Counted from the first letter of the stretch, positions 17,911 through 27,180 are shown. The stretch is 64,000 nt of DNA from Streptococcus suis (GCF_016775005.1 NZ_JAEUXI010000004.1:62001-126000), one strand, 5' to 3'. Notes: generated from the letters alone by a model not told the origin. Made by a program: numbers and translations.

Positions 17911-18687
17911 ATGAAAATCCGAATCCCTTTATACACACAACGATTGAATCAAGCAGAATTTACACAACTCATCACTAGTAGTGTAGATACCTTGAAACAG
18001 TATCGTTCATCTACCAATGATCCCATGGTAACTGACCTCATCAATCAGTTAGAAGAATCCTTGCCCATGTTGAAAAAAAGTCTCAAACAAAAACGCGGCT
18101 CTGACATGACTAGCGACCTAAATAAGGCCGTAAAAAATCGAAAAGCCGACTACTCTGCCTTTGTTAATGGATTAAAACTCTTTAAAAATACGCGAACACC
18201 AGAGAAATTTCAAGCCTATCATCGCCTTCAAGAACTCATCAAATTATACAAATATACACGATCTAGCAACATGCAAGAATCGTCTGCTTTGCTGGATTCA
18301 CTGCTAGCTCGACTGGCAAAGTCGCCCTACTCAGAAGATGTTAGCCTACTGCTGTTGGATGAAGCTGTTGCCAATCTTCGAGAAAGTCATGAAAGTGCTT
18401 ATCGTATCTATCTAAATAGAAGTCAAGACACCAGCACTCGTGAAAAGATAAACAGCCTTGAAGTCCGCAAAGCAGCTCTCAAACACTACACTCTACTCTA
18501 TAGCCACTTGGTCAATAAAATAAGCTACGACCCAACAGCCCCTGAAAAAGTTATCTTGCAGGTCCTAAATGATATTCGACAAGATTTTTCAGAACGGACT
18601 CGACAAAAAAATCAAACAGTAACAAATACCGCTACCATAAACATTGTAACAACTTTACCGCAAGGAAAAGAGTTGGAGGCGAGATAG
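17911..18687 (+). CDS. Uncharacterised helical protein, DUF6261-like
   Basis: 258 aa with no signal peptide or membrane segment. It is predominantly helical and charged: repeated Leu/Lys/Glu patterns such as LINQLEESLPMLKKSLKQKRGSD and SLLARLAKSPYSEDVSLLLLDEAVANL. The overall form resembles DUF6261, a family I associate mainly with Bacteroidota, but I cannot confirm membership. GAGGA six bases before the ATG supports the start. It is monocistronic, preceded by an AT-rich region and followed by a hairpin terminator. Function unknown; transfer from another oral bacterium is a possibility. Confidence 0.6.
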   Translation: MKIRIPLYTQRLNQAEFTQLITSSVDTLKQYRSSTNDPMVTDLINQLEESLPMLKKSLKQKRGSDMTSDLNKAVKNRKADYSAFVNGLKLFKNTRTPEKFQAYHRLQELIKLYKYTRSSNMQESSALLDSLLARLAKSPYSEDVSLLLLDEAVANLRESHESAYRIYLNRSQDTSTREKINSLEVRKAALKHYTLLYSHLVNKISYDPTAPEKVILQVLNDIRQDFSERTRQKNQTVTNTATINIVTTLPQGKELEAR

Positions 18688-18693
18688 AAAACT

Positions 18694-18718
18694 CCCCCTA
18701 GTCGAAATGATTAGGGGG
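18694..18718. terminator. Hairpin between convergent genes
   Basis: CCCCCTA/TAGGGGG with an 11-base loop. A TTTT run follows on the minus strand and a weaker T-rich run on the plus strand. Confidence 0.65.
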
Positions 18719-18753
18719 ATATTATATTTCAACAAAATCATCCTAAAAAATGA

Positions 18754-20070
18754 TTAAAAATTAAAAACATCATTCAAATTCTCAGCCATAGTCGGATGGG
18801 TGAAAATCTGTGTTTTGAAATAGGTATAAGGAATCTTATTGTCAATTGCCATAGCAATCAAGTTAATCAGCTCCTCTGAATTGCGGCCAAAGAGAGTCGC
18901 ACCTAGAACTAGCTTACTTTCCTTATCCACGATAACCTTGAAAATACCTTTGAGGTCATTATTGACATGAGCACGAGGCATATTGGCAACAGGCAATTCA
19001 TTTGCAATGTAGTCGTAACCTGCTTCCTTGGCTTCCTTCTCAGTCAAACCGACACGAGAAAGCACAGGCGTGATAAAGACACTGGTTGGAATAGACTTAC
19101 GTTGGCTCAAGCTATAAGTTCCAGTCCCAGTCAACTTGCCGAAGACGATACGGAAGTCGTCTAAGGATGTGTAAGTGAATTGTGGACCGCCATTGACATC
19201 GCCCACTGCATAGACACCTGGAACGGTGGTTTCGCAGTAGTCATCCACCTTGACAGCACCATTTTCCAAAAGCTCAATCGCTGTATTTTCCAAGCCCAAG
19301 TCAGCAGTGTTTGGCACACGACCTGTCGCATAGAGGACAGCATCGAAGACTGCCGTTTCGCCATTGACCGTCACAGCTACTTGCTCGCCCGCAGCTGCTA
19401 CTTGCTCGATTTTAGCACCCAAGACGAAGGTCACGCCAGCTTCTTCCATATACTCCTTGGCTAACTTAGCAACCACGTCCTCTTCTCTTGGTAAAATAGC
19501 AGAGCTGGCTTCATATACCGTCACCTGACTACCGAGTTTGCTGTAGAGCCCAGCAAATTCCAGACCGATGTTACCTCCGCCGATAATAGCCAACTTATCA
19601 GGACGAGTTTCCAAGTTCTGAATGCCAGTACTGTCATAAACGCGAGCTGTATCCAACAAACCTGGAATTGGAAGCACGCGCGACTTAGCACCTGTATTGA
19701 TGACAATAGTTTCCGCAGTCAGTTGGATAGATTCCTCACCAGCTGACACTTCCACAACCTTATCCGCCACAAAACGCGCATGTCCTTGATACAAACTAAC
19801 TCCGCTACCTTTCAAGACTGCTTCATTTTTGTTCCGCAAGCGAGTGGTGACTGTTTCCTTTTGCTCCATGACCTGCTCAAAAGACCAGTTTTTATCTGCT
19901 GCTACCAAGAGAGTCTTGGTTGGAATACAGCCGATATTGATACAAGTCCCTCCAAACATAGCAGGATTTTCCTCCACCAAGGCAACCTTTTTCCCAGCTG
20001 CTGACAGCTTACCTGCCAAGGTCTTACCAGCCTTTCCAAAACCAATGACTACTAAATCATATTGTTCCAT
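18754..20070 (-). CDS. FAD-dependent disulfide reductase, Har/RclA-like (hypothiocyanous acid reductase candidate)
   Basis: 438 aa class I pyridine nucleotide-disulfide oxidoreductase. FAD motif GFGKAGKTLA is near residue 10, redox pair in GGTCINIGCIPTK (about residues 39-51), NAD(P) motif GGGNIGLEFAG near 165, and C-terminal HPTMAENLNDVF with the catalytic His. It has no lipoamide partner genes nearby. The sequence type matches the pneumococcal enzyme reported as hypothiocyanous acid reductase, which defends against the lactoperoxidase product in saliva; equivalence is inferred. An upstream ATG at 20085 lies inside the AAGGAG site, so the ATG at 20070 is chosen. Confidence 0.85.
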   Translation of the reverse strand: MEQYDLVVIGFGKAGKTLAGKLSAAGKKVALVEENPAMFGGTCINIGCIPTKTLLVAADKNWSFEQVMEQKETVTTRLRNKNEAVLKGSGVSLYQGHARFVADKVVEVSAGEESIQLTAETIVINTGAKSRVLPIPGLLDTARVYDSTGIQNLETRPDKLAIIGGGNIGLEFAGLYSKLGSQVTVYEASSAILPREEDVVAKLAKEYMEEAGVTFVLGAKIEQVAAAGEQVAVTVNGETAVFDAVLYATGRVPNTADLGLENTAIELLENGAVKVDDYCETTVPGVYAVGDVNGGPQFTYTSLDDFRIVFGKLTGTGTYSLSQRKSIPTSVFITPVLSRVGLTEKEAKEAGYDYIANELPVANMPRAHVNNDLKGIFKVIVDKESKLVLGATLFGRNSEELINLIAMAIDNKIPYTYFKTQIFTHPTMAENLNDVFNF

Positions 20071-20252
20071 AAGATACTCCTTCATTATTTTTCACCATTA
20101 GTCTATCAAAAAAGAAAATTTTTGGCACAATTCTGCTACGGCAGTGAAATTTTGCGGCTTTTTGGCAAAAAACAGATAAAAATTAGACAAAATGACACAA
20201 TTTTTGCTACAATGTATCCATACACTAATTGATTAATACAAAGGAGTTTTCA

Positions 20253-21062
20253 ATGCGAAACATATTACACTATTGTAAAACCTATTTCCCGATTCTTTTA
20301 GCCAGCTTTGGCTTTGTAAAAGGCTGTCAAATTATCTTTGAAGAATTGGCCAAACCAAATGGCATGGAAGCCAAGTATCCCTTATTTTTACTGACTATTT
20401 CTGTTGCTGCTCTTTATATCATTCCTCTGGTCTATTTTATCCGCCACTTGGAAAAACGCTATGCAATTTCTAAAAAAGTAAGTCATTTAAGTTGGATTTT
20501 GGGACTAACTGCCGGAGTGGCTTTTTCAGACTATGGACACACTGCTATCGGCTACTTTTTGCTAGAGATTGTTAAGGTCAGTGATGATTTTCGTTATGAC
20601 TGGGGGGCTGCTGTTTCTGCCCCGTTTGCAGAAGAGTTTGGCAAAGCTCTAGTAGTTGTCTTAGTTTTACTAATTGCAAAAAAAATGACTCTAAAACATG
20701 CCTTGGTCAGTGGTATCATCGCTGGTCTTAGTTTCCAAATCGTTGAAGATATCATGTTCACTTTTCGTGATATGTTTATTGGTAAACTAGATGGATTTGA
20801 GACTATTATCGGTCGTGTGGGACAGGCTGGTTGGACTCACTGGGTATTTACCATGCTCTTTGCTATTGGTATGGTGGCACTTTTTACCAAACAAAAATCC
20901 ATGTCAACAGTTCAAGGTCTATTTTGGATTGCGGCAAGTATCGGTCTACATTTCTTCTTCAACTCCCCATTGCATACAGGTATTTTGACAACCCTGCTTC
21001 CGATGGCTAGTGTCTTGCTGGGACTTCTTGCCTATCGAACAGTTGATCAGTTAACAGAGTAA
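20253..21062 (+). CDS. PrsW-family intramembrane metalloprotease
   Basis: 269-aa integral membrane protein with about seven to eight hydrophobic segments. Conserved polar motifs inside the membrane are FAEEFGKA (about residues 129-136), VEDIMFTFRD (about 163-172), WTHWVFT (about 189-195) and HFFFNS near 238, the order typical of PrsW-like proteases. PrsW in Bacillus cleaves an anti-sigma factor; the substrate here is unknown. The start at 20253 has AAAGGAG six bases upstream, whereas an upstream ATG at 20229 has none. An extended -10 (TGCTACAAT) precedes it. Confidence 0.8.
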   Translation: MRNILHYCKTYFPILLASFGFVKGCQIIFEELAKPNGMEAKYPLFLLTISVAALYIIPLVYFIRHLEKRYAISKKVSHLSWILGLTAGVAFSDYGHTAIGYFLLEIVKVSDDFRYDWGAAVSAPFAEEFGKALVVVLVLLIAKKMTLKHALVSGIIAGLSFQIVEDIMFTFRDMFIGKLDGFETIIGRVGQAGWTHWVFTMLFAIGMVALFTKQKSMSTVQGLFWIAASIGLHFFFNSPLHTGILTTLLPMASVLLGLLAYRTVDQLTE

Positions 21063-21098
21063 CAGAAAAAATCCGCTCTTTGGCGGATTTTTTCTGTT
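21061..21098. terminator. Bidirectional terminator between PrsW-like gene and fhs
   Basis: A perfect 16-bp stem (21061-21076 with 21083-21098) with A- and T-runs on both sides of the GC core ATCCGC/GCGGAT. Confidence 0.9.
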
Positions 21099-21106
21099 CA
21101 ATCTGA

Positions 21107-22777
21107 TTAGAACAAACCAATTGCTGTCCCATCTTCTGCCACGTCCATATTGAGGGCAGCAGGGGCTTTTGGAAGTCCTGGCATAGTCATGACATCACCT
21201 GTCAGAACGACAATGAAGCCTGCTCCCAATTTTGGCACAAATTCACGGACTGTAATGTCAAATCCTGTTGGTGCACCAAGGGCAAACTGATCATCTGAGA
21301 AGCTATACTGGGTCTTGGCCATGCAGACTGGCAACTTATCCCAGCCATTCTTAGCAAATTCAGCCAGCTGGTTACGAGCCTTCTTCTCAAAGACGACTCC
21401 TCTACCACCGTAGATTTGCGTAACAATCTTGGTCACTTTCTCTTCCAAGCTATCCTCAGCCTTGTAGAGACGTTGGTAGTTGGATACATTATTTTCAATA
21501 GTAGCAACAACTGTCTCAGCCAATTCAACACCACCATCAGCGCCATTTGCCCAAACACTTGCCAACTCGACAGGTACGCTAATTTCAGCGCAAAGCTCTT
21601 TCAAAGTAGCAATTTCATCAGCTGTATCTGAGACGAATTCGTTGATAGCAACGACTGCTGGAATACCATACTTCTGGATATTTTCCACATGACGTTTGAG
21701 GTTGGCAAAACCAGCTTTTACTGCCTCAACATTTTCAGCAGAAAGTTCTGTCTTAGCTACACCACCGTGCATTTTTAGCGCACGCAGGGTTGCTACAATC
21801 ACCACAGCATCAGGAGCCTTAGGCAAGTTTGGCACCTTAATGTCGAGGAACTTCTCTGCTCCAAGGTCAGCCCCGAAGCCTGCTTCTGTTACGGTATAGT
21901 CGGTCAATCGCAGAGCGGTTGTAGTAGCGAGGACTGAGTTACAGCCATGAGCAATGTTAGCAAATGGACCGCCATGGACAAAGGCTGGCGTGCCATAGAT
22001 GGTTTGGACAAGGTTTGGTTTGATAGCGTCCTTCAAAATGAGGGTCAAAGCACCTTCCACCGCCAAATCTCGTACATAAACAGGACTGCGATCGAAACGA
22101 TAACCGATAACAATATTTGCCAACCGTTCTTTCAAGTCATTGATGTCTGTCGCCAAACACAAAATCGCCATTATTTCAGAAGCAACGGTAATATCGAATC
22201 CATCCTCTCGTGGAATACCATTGAGCGGACCTCCCAAGCCAACAGTTACTTTACGCAAAGCACGGTCGTTAAGATCCACAACACGTTTCCAGATGATACG
22301 GCGTTGGTCAATGCCGATTGTATTCCCTTGGTGGATATGGTTGTCAATCAAGGCAGACAGGGCATTATTAGCCGTAGTAATGGCGTGCATATCCCCTGTA
22401 AAATGCAGGTTGATGTCTTCCATTGGTAAGACCTGAGCAAAACCACCACCAGCAGCTCCACCTTTAATCCCCATGACAGGTCCCAAGGATGGTTCACGGA
22501 GGGCAATCATGGTTTTCTTGCCGATTTTTGAGAGTGCATCTGCCAAACCGATGGTAATGGTTGATTTACCTTCACCAGCAGGTGTTGGGTTGATAGCCGT
22601 CACCAAAATTAACTTGCCTGGTTCATTGTCCTTAACAGCATTGATCTTATCAAAAGATAATTTAGCCTTGTATTTTCCATAGAGTTCAATATCATCAAAG
22701 CTGATGCCAACTTTTTCTACGATTTCTGTGATGGGCTTTAATTCTACACTTTGAGCGATTTCAATATCGTTTTTCAT
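21107..22777 (-). CDS. fhs: Formate--tetrahydrofolate ligase
   Basis: ATP-dependent synthesis of 10-formyl-tetrahydrofolate from formate, feeding purine and fMet-tRNA synthesis. 556 aa. The P-loop-like [10 protein letters not shown] is near residue 65, followed by [19 protein letters not shown], the family signature. An in-frame start 12 bases upstream is possible, but GGAG six bases before the ATG at 22777 favours the shorter form. It is monocistronic with a shared terminator at its end. Confidence 0.96.
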   Translation of the reverse strand: MKNDIEIAQSVELKPITEIVEKVGISFDDIELYGKYKAKLSFDKINAVKDNEPGKLILVTAINPTPAGEGKSTITIGLADALSKIGKKTMIALREPSLGPVMGIKGGAAGGGFAQVLPMEDINLHFTGDMHAITTANNALSALIDNHIHQGNTIGIDQRRIIWKRVVDLNDRALRKVTVGLGGPLNGIPREDGFDITVASEIMAILCLATDINDLKERLANIVIGYRFDRSPVYVRDLAVEGALTLILKDAIKPNLVQTIYGTPAFVHGGPFANIAHGCNSVLATTTALRLTDYTVTEAGFGADLGAEKFLDIKVPNLPKAPDAVVIVATLRALKMHGGVAKTELSAENVEAVKAGFANLKRHVENIQKYGIPAVVAINEFVSDTADEIATLKELCAEISVPVELASVWANGADGGVELAETVVATIENNVSNYQRLYKAEDSLEEKVTKIVTQIYGGRGVVFEKKARNQLAEFAKNGWDKLPVCMAKTQYSFSDDQFALGAPTGFDITVREFVPKLGAGFIVVLTGDVMTMPGLPKAPAALNMDVAEDGTAIGLF

Positions 22778-22944
22778 TACTAACTCCATTCTTTTTGTTA
22801 GTTGTAGTATATCAAAAATTTTGATTTTTGCTTAATTTTGATGCATTTTTCTAAAGATCGTACGGATTTTTGAGGACTTTTCTCTGTATCACCTTGATTA
22901 ATAACTTGTTTTAGTAATTCTAAACAGAACTTGGTCTTGAAAAC

Positions 22945-22973
22945 TTTACGAAAAAAGTAATTTCTAGTACAAT
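22945..22973 (+). promoter_or_regulatory. Promoter of coaB-coaC-panT, predicted leaderless
   Basis: -35 TTTACG (22945-22950), 17-base spacer, -10 TACAAT (22968-22973). Only six bases separate the -10 from the ATG at 22980, so the expected transcription start coincides with the start codon. Confidence 0.65.
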
Positions 22974-22979
22974 AGGACC

Positions 22980-23666
22980 ATGAAAATCTTGATTACATCT
23001 GGCGGAACGAGCGAAGCCATCGACAGCGTTCGCTCCATCACCAACCATGCAACAGGTCACTTGGGAAAAGTAGTGGCCGAGACCTTTTTAAAAGCTGGGC
23101 ATCAAGTCACATTGGTCACAACCAAAACTGCGGTAAAACCCTCGCCGACCTCTGGTTTAGTCATCCACGAAATTACCAATGTAGATAGCCTCAAAGCTTG
23201 TTTAGAAAAACTTGTTCCTCAGCACCAAGTCCTCATCCATAGTATGGCGGTTTCTGACTATACCCCTGTTTATATGACGGGCTTAGAAGAGGCTGAGCAA
23301 GCCGAGCATCTCTCAGACTTATTGACCAGAAGCAATACTGAAACAAAAATTTCTTCCAAGGATGACTATCAAGTTCTTTTTCTCAAGAAAACCCCAAAGG
23401 TTATTTCACTTGTAAAAGACTGGAATCCTGCTATCCAATTAATTGGCTTTAAACTCTTGGTCGATGTGTCAAAAGATCAGCTCTTTGCGGTTGCAAGACA
23501 AAGTCTTGATAAGAACAAAGCAGACTATATCGTGGCAAATGATTTGTTAGAAATTGGTCCCAATTATCACCATGCCTATCTGGTATCAAAAGACGATGCT
23601 GTTTTGGCAAAGACTAAAGAAGAAATTGCAGAATTGATTTTGACAAGTGTTCAGAAAGGAGAATAA
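22980..23666 (+). CDS. coaB: Phosphopantothenate--cysteine ligase
   Basis: 228 aa, the CoaB half that streptococci encode separately from CoaC. N-terminal ILITSGGTSEAIDSVRSITN and GHLGKV form the nucleotide-binding region; the central region VLIHSMAVSDYTP and KISSKDD and the C-terminal NKADYIVANDL match the family. It joins cysteine to 4'-phosphopantothenate for coenzyme A. First gene of coaB-coaC-panT; no ribosome site is seen before the ATG, consistent with a leaderless message. Confidence 0.93.
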   Translation: MKILITSGGTSEAIDSVRSITNHATGHLGKVVAETFLKAGHQVTLVTTKTAVKPSPTSGLVIHEITNVDSLKACLEKLVPQHQVLIHSMAVSDYTPVYMTGLEEAEQAEHLSDLLTRSNTETKISSKDDYQVLFLKKTPKVISLVKDWNPAIQLIGFKLLVDVSKDQLFAVARQSLDKNKADYIVANDLLEIGPNYHHAYLVSKDDAVLAKTKEEIAELILTSVQKGE

Positions 23667-23670
23667 AGTA

Positions 23671-24216
23671 ATGGCGAACATCACTCTAGCTGTTTCTGGT
23701 TCCATATCTGCTTATAAGGCGGCAGATTTGACCAGCCAACTGACCAAACAAGGTCATAAAGTGACGGTTTTGATGACGGAATCAGCTACACAGTTTATTA
23801 CTCCCTTAACCTTGCAAGCTTTGTCGAAAAATATAGTTCACACTAATGTTATGCAAGAAGAGGAGCCCCGTTCCATCAAGCACATCGATATCGCAAAGGG
23901 AACGGATTTGTTTTTGCTAGCTCCAGCTTCTGCTAATAGTATTGCTAAACTAGCCCATGGCTTAGCTGACGATCCTGTCTCAGCTGTTGCCTTGGCTCTA
24001 CCTATTGGAGTACCTAAACTTCTTGCTCCTGCAATGAATACCAACATGTATCTGAATCCAGCTACCCAACGCAATCTCCATTTACTTGAGGAATTTGGTT
24101 TTCAAGAAATCAAACCTCGAGAAGCCTTGCTGGCTTGTGGTGATTTTGGGACTGGCGCCCTCGCCGAAATTGATATTATTTTAGAGAAAGTGAGTCAAAC
24201 GCTTCGTGAAAAATAA
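23671..24216 (+). CDS. coaC: Phosphopantothenoylcysteine decarboxylase
   Basis: 181-aa FMN flavoprotein of the HFCD family, the step after CoaB. AVSGSISAYKAADL at the N-terminus, the catalytic His in KHIDIAKGTDLFLLAPASANSIAK, the PAMNTNM motif and ACGDFGTGALAE near the C-terminus are all present. The ATG at 23671 has AAAGGAG nine bases upstream; an in-frame upstream start inside coaB is less likely. Its end overlaps the start of the transporter gene. Confidence 0.94.
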   Translation: MANITLAVSGSISAYKAADLTSQLTKQGHKVTVLMTESATQFITPLTLQALSKNIVHTNVMQEEEPRSIKHIDIAKGTDLFLLAPASANSIAKLAHGLADDPVSAVALALPIGVPKLLAPAMNTNMYLNPATQRNLHLLEEFGFQEIKPREALLACGDFGTGALAEIDIILEKVSQTLREK

Positions 24217-24775
24217 AAAATCCAATCAAGTTGCAACCCTAGCTATTTTTATTGCCATTATGATTGTTCTTGAATCCATCAGTCAAGCTATCTTTTCAGC
24301 TTTCGTTCTCCCTATTAAACCAACCATTACCCATATTCCAGTCATCGTTGCCAGTATCATCTATGGTCCAAAGATTGGAGCACAGTTGGGAGGCTTCATG
24401 GGGGTTATGAGTATGATTCGCAACACTATCTTGCTGGGTCCCATGAGTTATATTTTCTCTCCATTTGTAGAAAATGGTAATTTCTATTCCATTCTCATCG
24501 CAGTTCTTCCTCGTATCCTCATCGGGATTACCCCATTCTATGTCTATAAAGCCATGTCAAACCGCACGGGATTGGCTTTGGCTGCTGCAACTGGAACTTT
24601 GACAAATACCTTGTTTGTTCTTTCAGGTATCTTCTTCCTGTTCGGATCCGTCTATGCTGGCAATATTCAAGCTCTCCTAGCTTCAATTGTTTCCTTCAAT
24701 ACCTTGGCAGAGTTGATTATTTCTATCAGTCTTGTTTTGGCCATTGTTCCGGTTTTACAGAAAGTTAAAAAATAA
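24206..24775 (+). CDS. panT: ECF transporter substrate-binding (S) component, probably for pantothenate
   Basis: 189-aa membrane protein with about six helices and the S-component pattern: AIFIAIMIVLESISQAIF, a long IPVIVASIIYGPKIGAQLGGFMG region, and an amphipathic central part. It probably binds pantothenate and works with the shared EcfAA'T energising module, not encoded in this window. The assignment rests on its location behind coaB-coaC. Translation most likely begins at the GTG at 24206, overlapping the coaC end (11 bases), without a clear ribosome site. Confidence 0.8.
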   Translation: MKNKKSNQVATLAIFIAIMIVLESISQAIFSAFVLPIKPTITHIPVIVASIIYGPKIGAQLGGFMGVMSMIRNTILLGPMSYIFSPFVENGNFYSILIAVLPRILIGITPFYVYKAMSNRTGLALAAATGTLTNTLFVLSGIFFLFGSVYAGNIQALLASIVSFNTLAELIISISLVLAIVPVLQKVKK

Positions 24776-24782
24776 ATATCAG

Positions 24783-24807
24783 AAAATCACGTGAAAGCGT
24801 GATTTTT
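24783..24807 (+). terminator. Terminator of coaB-coaC-panT
   Basis: AAAATCACG/CGTGATTTTT with a six-base loop followed by T-rich sequence, eight bases past the stop. Confidence 0.85.
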
Positions 24808-24818
24808 CTTTTCAAACA

Positions 24819-24827
24819 TGGTATAAT
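24819..24827 (+). promoter_or_regulatory. Extended -10 promoter of pgm
   Basis: TGGTATAAT, 38 bases before the pgm start codon; no good -35 seen. Confidence 0.65.
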
Positions 24828-24865
24828 GAAAGCGTTTAATAGAAAAATTTTTAAGGAGATATGCG

Positions 24866-26584
24866 ATGACTTATCAAGAAACCTATCAAACATGGCTCGA
24901 CTTTGCGGACCTTCCAGATTACTTGCGTAAAGAATTAGTCGCAATGGATGAAAAAACAAAAGAAGACGCCTTCTATACAAATCTTGAATTTGGTACAGCT
25001 GGTATGCGTGGCTATATTGGCGCTGGTACCAACCGTATCAACGTATTCGTAGTCCGTCAAGCTACTGAAGGTTTGGCAAAGTTGGTAGAATCAAAAGGTG
25101 AAGAAGCTAAAAAACGTGGTGTTGCCATCGCTTACGACTCACGTCACTTCTCTCCAGAATTTGCCTTTGAATCAGCTCAAGTTTTGGCAGCACATGGTAT
25201 CAAATCCTATGTATTTGAAAGCCTACGTCCAACTCCTGAGTTGTCATTCGCTGTACGACATTACAATGCCATCGCAGGTATCATGGTAACTGCCAGCCAC
25301 AACCCGAAAGAATTCAACGGCTACAAGGTTTATGGTGAAGACGGCGGACAAATGCCACCAGCTGATGCAGATGCTCTTACTAACTTCATCCGTGCCATCG
25401 ACAATCCATTTGCAGTTGAATTGGCTGACCTTGAAGCAAGTAAGGAAAACGGCTTGATTACAGTTCTTGGCGAAGAAACTGACGTTAAATATCTTGAAGA
25501 ACTCAAAGACCTCAACATCAACCCTGAATTGATTGCTGAATACGGTAAAGACATGAAGATTGTCTACACACCGCTTCATGGTACTGGTGAAATGTTGGCT
25601 CGTCGTGCACTTGCACAAGCTGGTTTTGAGTCTGTTCAAGTTGTTGAAGCGCAGGCAACTGCTGACCCTGACTTCTCTACTGTCGCTTCACCAAACCCAG
25701 AAAGCCAAGCTGCATTTGCCCTTGCAGAAGAACTCGGCCGTGAAGTCGGTGCAGATGTCCTTCTTGCAACTGACCCAGATGCTGACCGTGTTGGTGTTGA
25801 AGTTCGTCAAGCTGACGGTTCATACTGGAACCTCTCTGGTAACCAAATCGGCGCTATCATTGCTAAGTACATCCTTGAAGCCCACAAGCAAGCAGGCACA
25901 CTTCCTGCAAACGCTGCCCTTGCTAAGTCAATCGTATCCACTGAGTTGGTAACTAAGATTGCTGAAAGCTACGGCGCTACCATGTTCAACGTCTTGACTG
26001 GTTTCAAATTCATCGCTGAGAAAATCCAAGAGTTCGAAGAAAAACACAACCATACTTACATGTTTGGTTTTGAAGAAAGCTTTGGTTATCTCATCAAACC
26101 ATTCGTGCGTGACAAGGATGCTATCCAGGCTGTGCTTATGGTTGCTGAAATTGCTGCCTACTACCGTTCACGTGGTATGACCTTGGCCGACGGTATCGAT
26201 GAAATCTTCAAAGAATATGGCTACTTTGCTGAGAAAACAATCTCTGTTACTCTTTCTGGTAAAGACGGTGCAGAACAAATCAAGGCAATAATGGCTAAAT
26301 TCCGCGATAACTCACCTGCACAATTCAACGCAACGGACATCGCAGTCTTTGAAGACTTTGCCCTTCAAACTAAAACAGATAAAGATGGAAACGTTGAAAA
26401 ACTCACTACTCCTCCATCAGATGTCTTGAAATACACCTTGGTAGATGATTCTTGGTTCGCAGTTCGTCCTTCAGGAACAGAACCAAAAATCAAATTCTAC
26501 ATCGCAACCGTTGGCGAAACCCTAGCTGAAGCAGAAGAAAAAATCGCTAATATCGAAAAAGAAATCAACGAATTCGTTGGCTAA
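24866..26584 (+). CDS. pgm: Phosphoglucomutase/phosphomannomutase
   Basis: 572 aa alpha-D-phosphohexomutase. Key motifs: FGTAGMRG near residue 43, the phosphoserine loop TASHNPKEFNGYK (about residues 142-154), the Mg-binding DPDADR (about 305) and the sugar-binding FGFEESFG and RPSGTEPKIK near the C-terminus. Interconverts glucose 1- and 6-phosphate, supplying UDP-glucose for capsule, teichoic acid and glycolipid synthesis. AAGGAG precedes the ATG. Codon use is biased towards highly expressed codons, as is that of ldh. Confidence 0.96.
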   Translation: MTYQETYQTWLDFADLPDYLRKELVAMDEKTKEDAFYTNLEFGTAGMRGYIGAGTNRINVFVVRQATEGLAKLVESKGEEAKKRGVAIAYDSRHFSPEFAFESAQVLAAHGIKSYVFESLRPTPELSFAVRHYNAIAGIMVTASHNPKEFNGYKVYGEDGGQMPPADADALTNFIRAIDNPFAVELADLEASKENGLITVLGEETDVKYLEELKDLNINPELIAEYGKDMKIVYTPLHGTGEMLARRALAQAGFESVQVVEAQATADPDFSTVASPNPESQAAFALAEELGREVGADVLLATDPDADRVGVEVRQADGSYWNLSGNQIGAIIAKYILEAHKQAGTLPANAALAKSIVSTELVTKIAESYGATMFNVLTGFKFIAEKIQEFEEKHNHTYMFGFEESFGYLIKPFVRDKDAIQAVLMVAEIAAYYRSRGMTLADGIDEIFKEYGYFAEKTISVTLSGKDGAEQIKAIMAKFRDNSPAQFNATDIAVFEDFALQTKTDKDGNVEKLTTPPSDVLKYTLVDDSWFAVRPSGTEPKIKFYIATVGETLAEAEEKIANIEKEINEFVG

Positions 26585-26596
26585 ACCTTTAGGTTC

Positions 26597-26634
26597 AACA
26601 AAAGACAAACAATTCATTGTTTGTCTTTTTTGTT
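26597..26634 (+). terminator. Terminator of pgm
   Basis: AACAAAAGACAAACAA/TTGTTTGTCTTTTTTGTT with loop TTCA, 13 bases after the stop codon. Confidence 0.88.
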
Positions 26635-26711
26635 ATTTAAACATAGCCGATCATCAAGCGTGGCGTTTATTTATCAGGCACCTTTCGGAACCTTCTGGGC
26701 AGAAATTCAAT

Positions 26712-26735
26712 AAAAAATGGAGGCGAAAGCCTCCA
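26712..26735 (-). terminator. Minus-strand terminator 450 bases downstream of mutY
   Basis: TGGAGGC-GAAA-GCCTCCA; on the minus strand it is followed by six U. It is the only clear stop for minus-strand transcription after mutY. Confidence 0.75.
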
Positions 26736-27180
26736 CTTTATTTCATAAATCGGAAAAGTCCATTGCTGCTAATTACTTTTTTATTTAGTCGTTTCCTACC
26801 ATTTACAAAGAGGTATCATACTACTTGTCATAAAGTGTGGAGTTTGCATGTTAAAGTTTTATAATGATTCTATCCTTATCTCGGACAGTCCAACCCCTCT
26901 TGAACTCAATATTTTCTGAATCCAAGATAAGAATGGTGGCAAATTTTTTCAGACAGCTAGCTCAGGAGCGTGAGTTATATATGTGAAATGTATGTGAGAA
27001 TGGAACAACAGACTTTTCCTCTATTGATTTCCCTTCTGGAAATCAGTAGTCATATTTTATCGGATTGCTAAACCCTTCCCTCCTTCTTATCATTTAGCAA
27101 CCGCTTTCCTTATCTAAGTCTATCTTACCACCTTTAAAAAAATAAATCAAAAAATTATATGCTCTAAACAAAGAAATTTT

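Larger units (their letters stand above)
26585..27180. other. Long intergenic region with stem-loops and possible gene remnant
   Basis: 596 bases without an intact gene. Besides the two terminators listed separately, it contains TGATTTCC-CTTCT-GGAAATCA (around 27025-27045), GCTAAA...TTTAGC (27067-27098), an imperfect 14-bp inverted repeat (26872-26885 with about 26917-26931) and a cre-like AGCAACCGCTTTCC (27096-27109). A plus-strand frame just before 26712 reads FIYQAPFGTFWAEIQ then stop, which looks like the tail of a lost gene. A structured RNA or decayed gene on the minus strand is possible; neither is shown. Confidence 0.5.

Noticed and set aside
17741-17938. 65-aa hydrophobic ORF on the minus strand
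   Set aside because: Runs over the start of the 258-aa gene, is built of AT-rich low-complexity sequence and lacks a ribosome site.
21947-22429. 160-aa plus-strand ORF inside fhs
   Set aside because: Frame shadow of a highly conserved gene on the opposite strand.
26577-26864. 95-aa ORF after pgm
   Set aside because: Overlaps the pgm stop and reads through the pgm terminator and a second hairpin; no ribosome site of its own.
26871-26933. IS terminal inverted repeats
   Set aside because: The 14-bp imperfect repeats enclose only about 30 bases, no transposase remnant or target duplication could be recognised.
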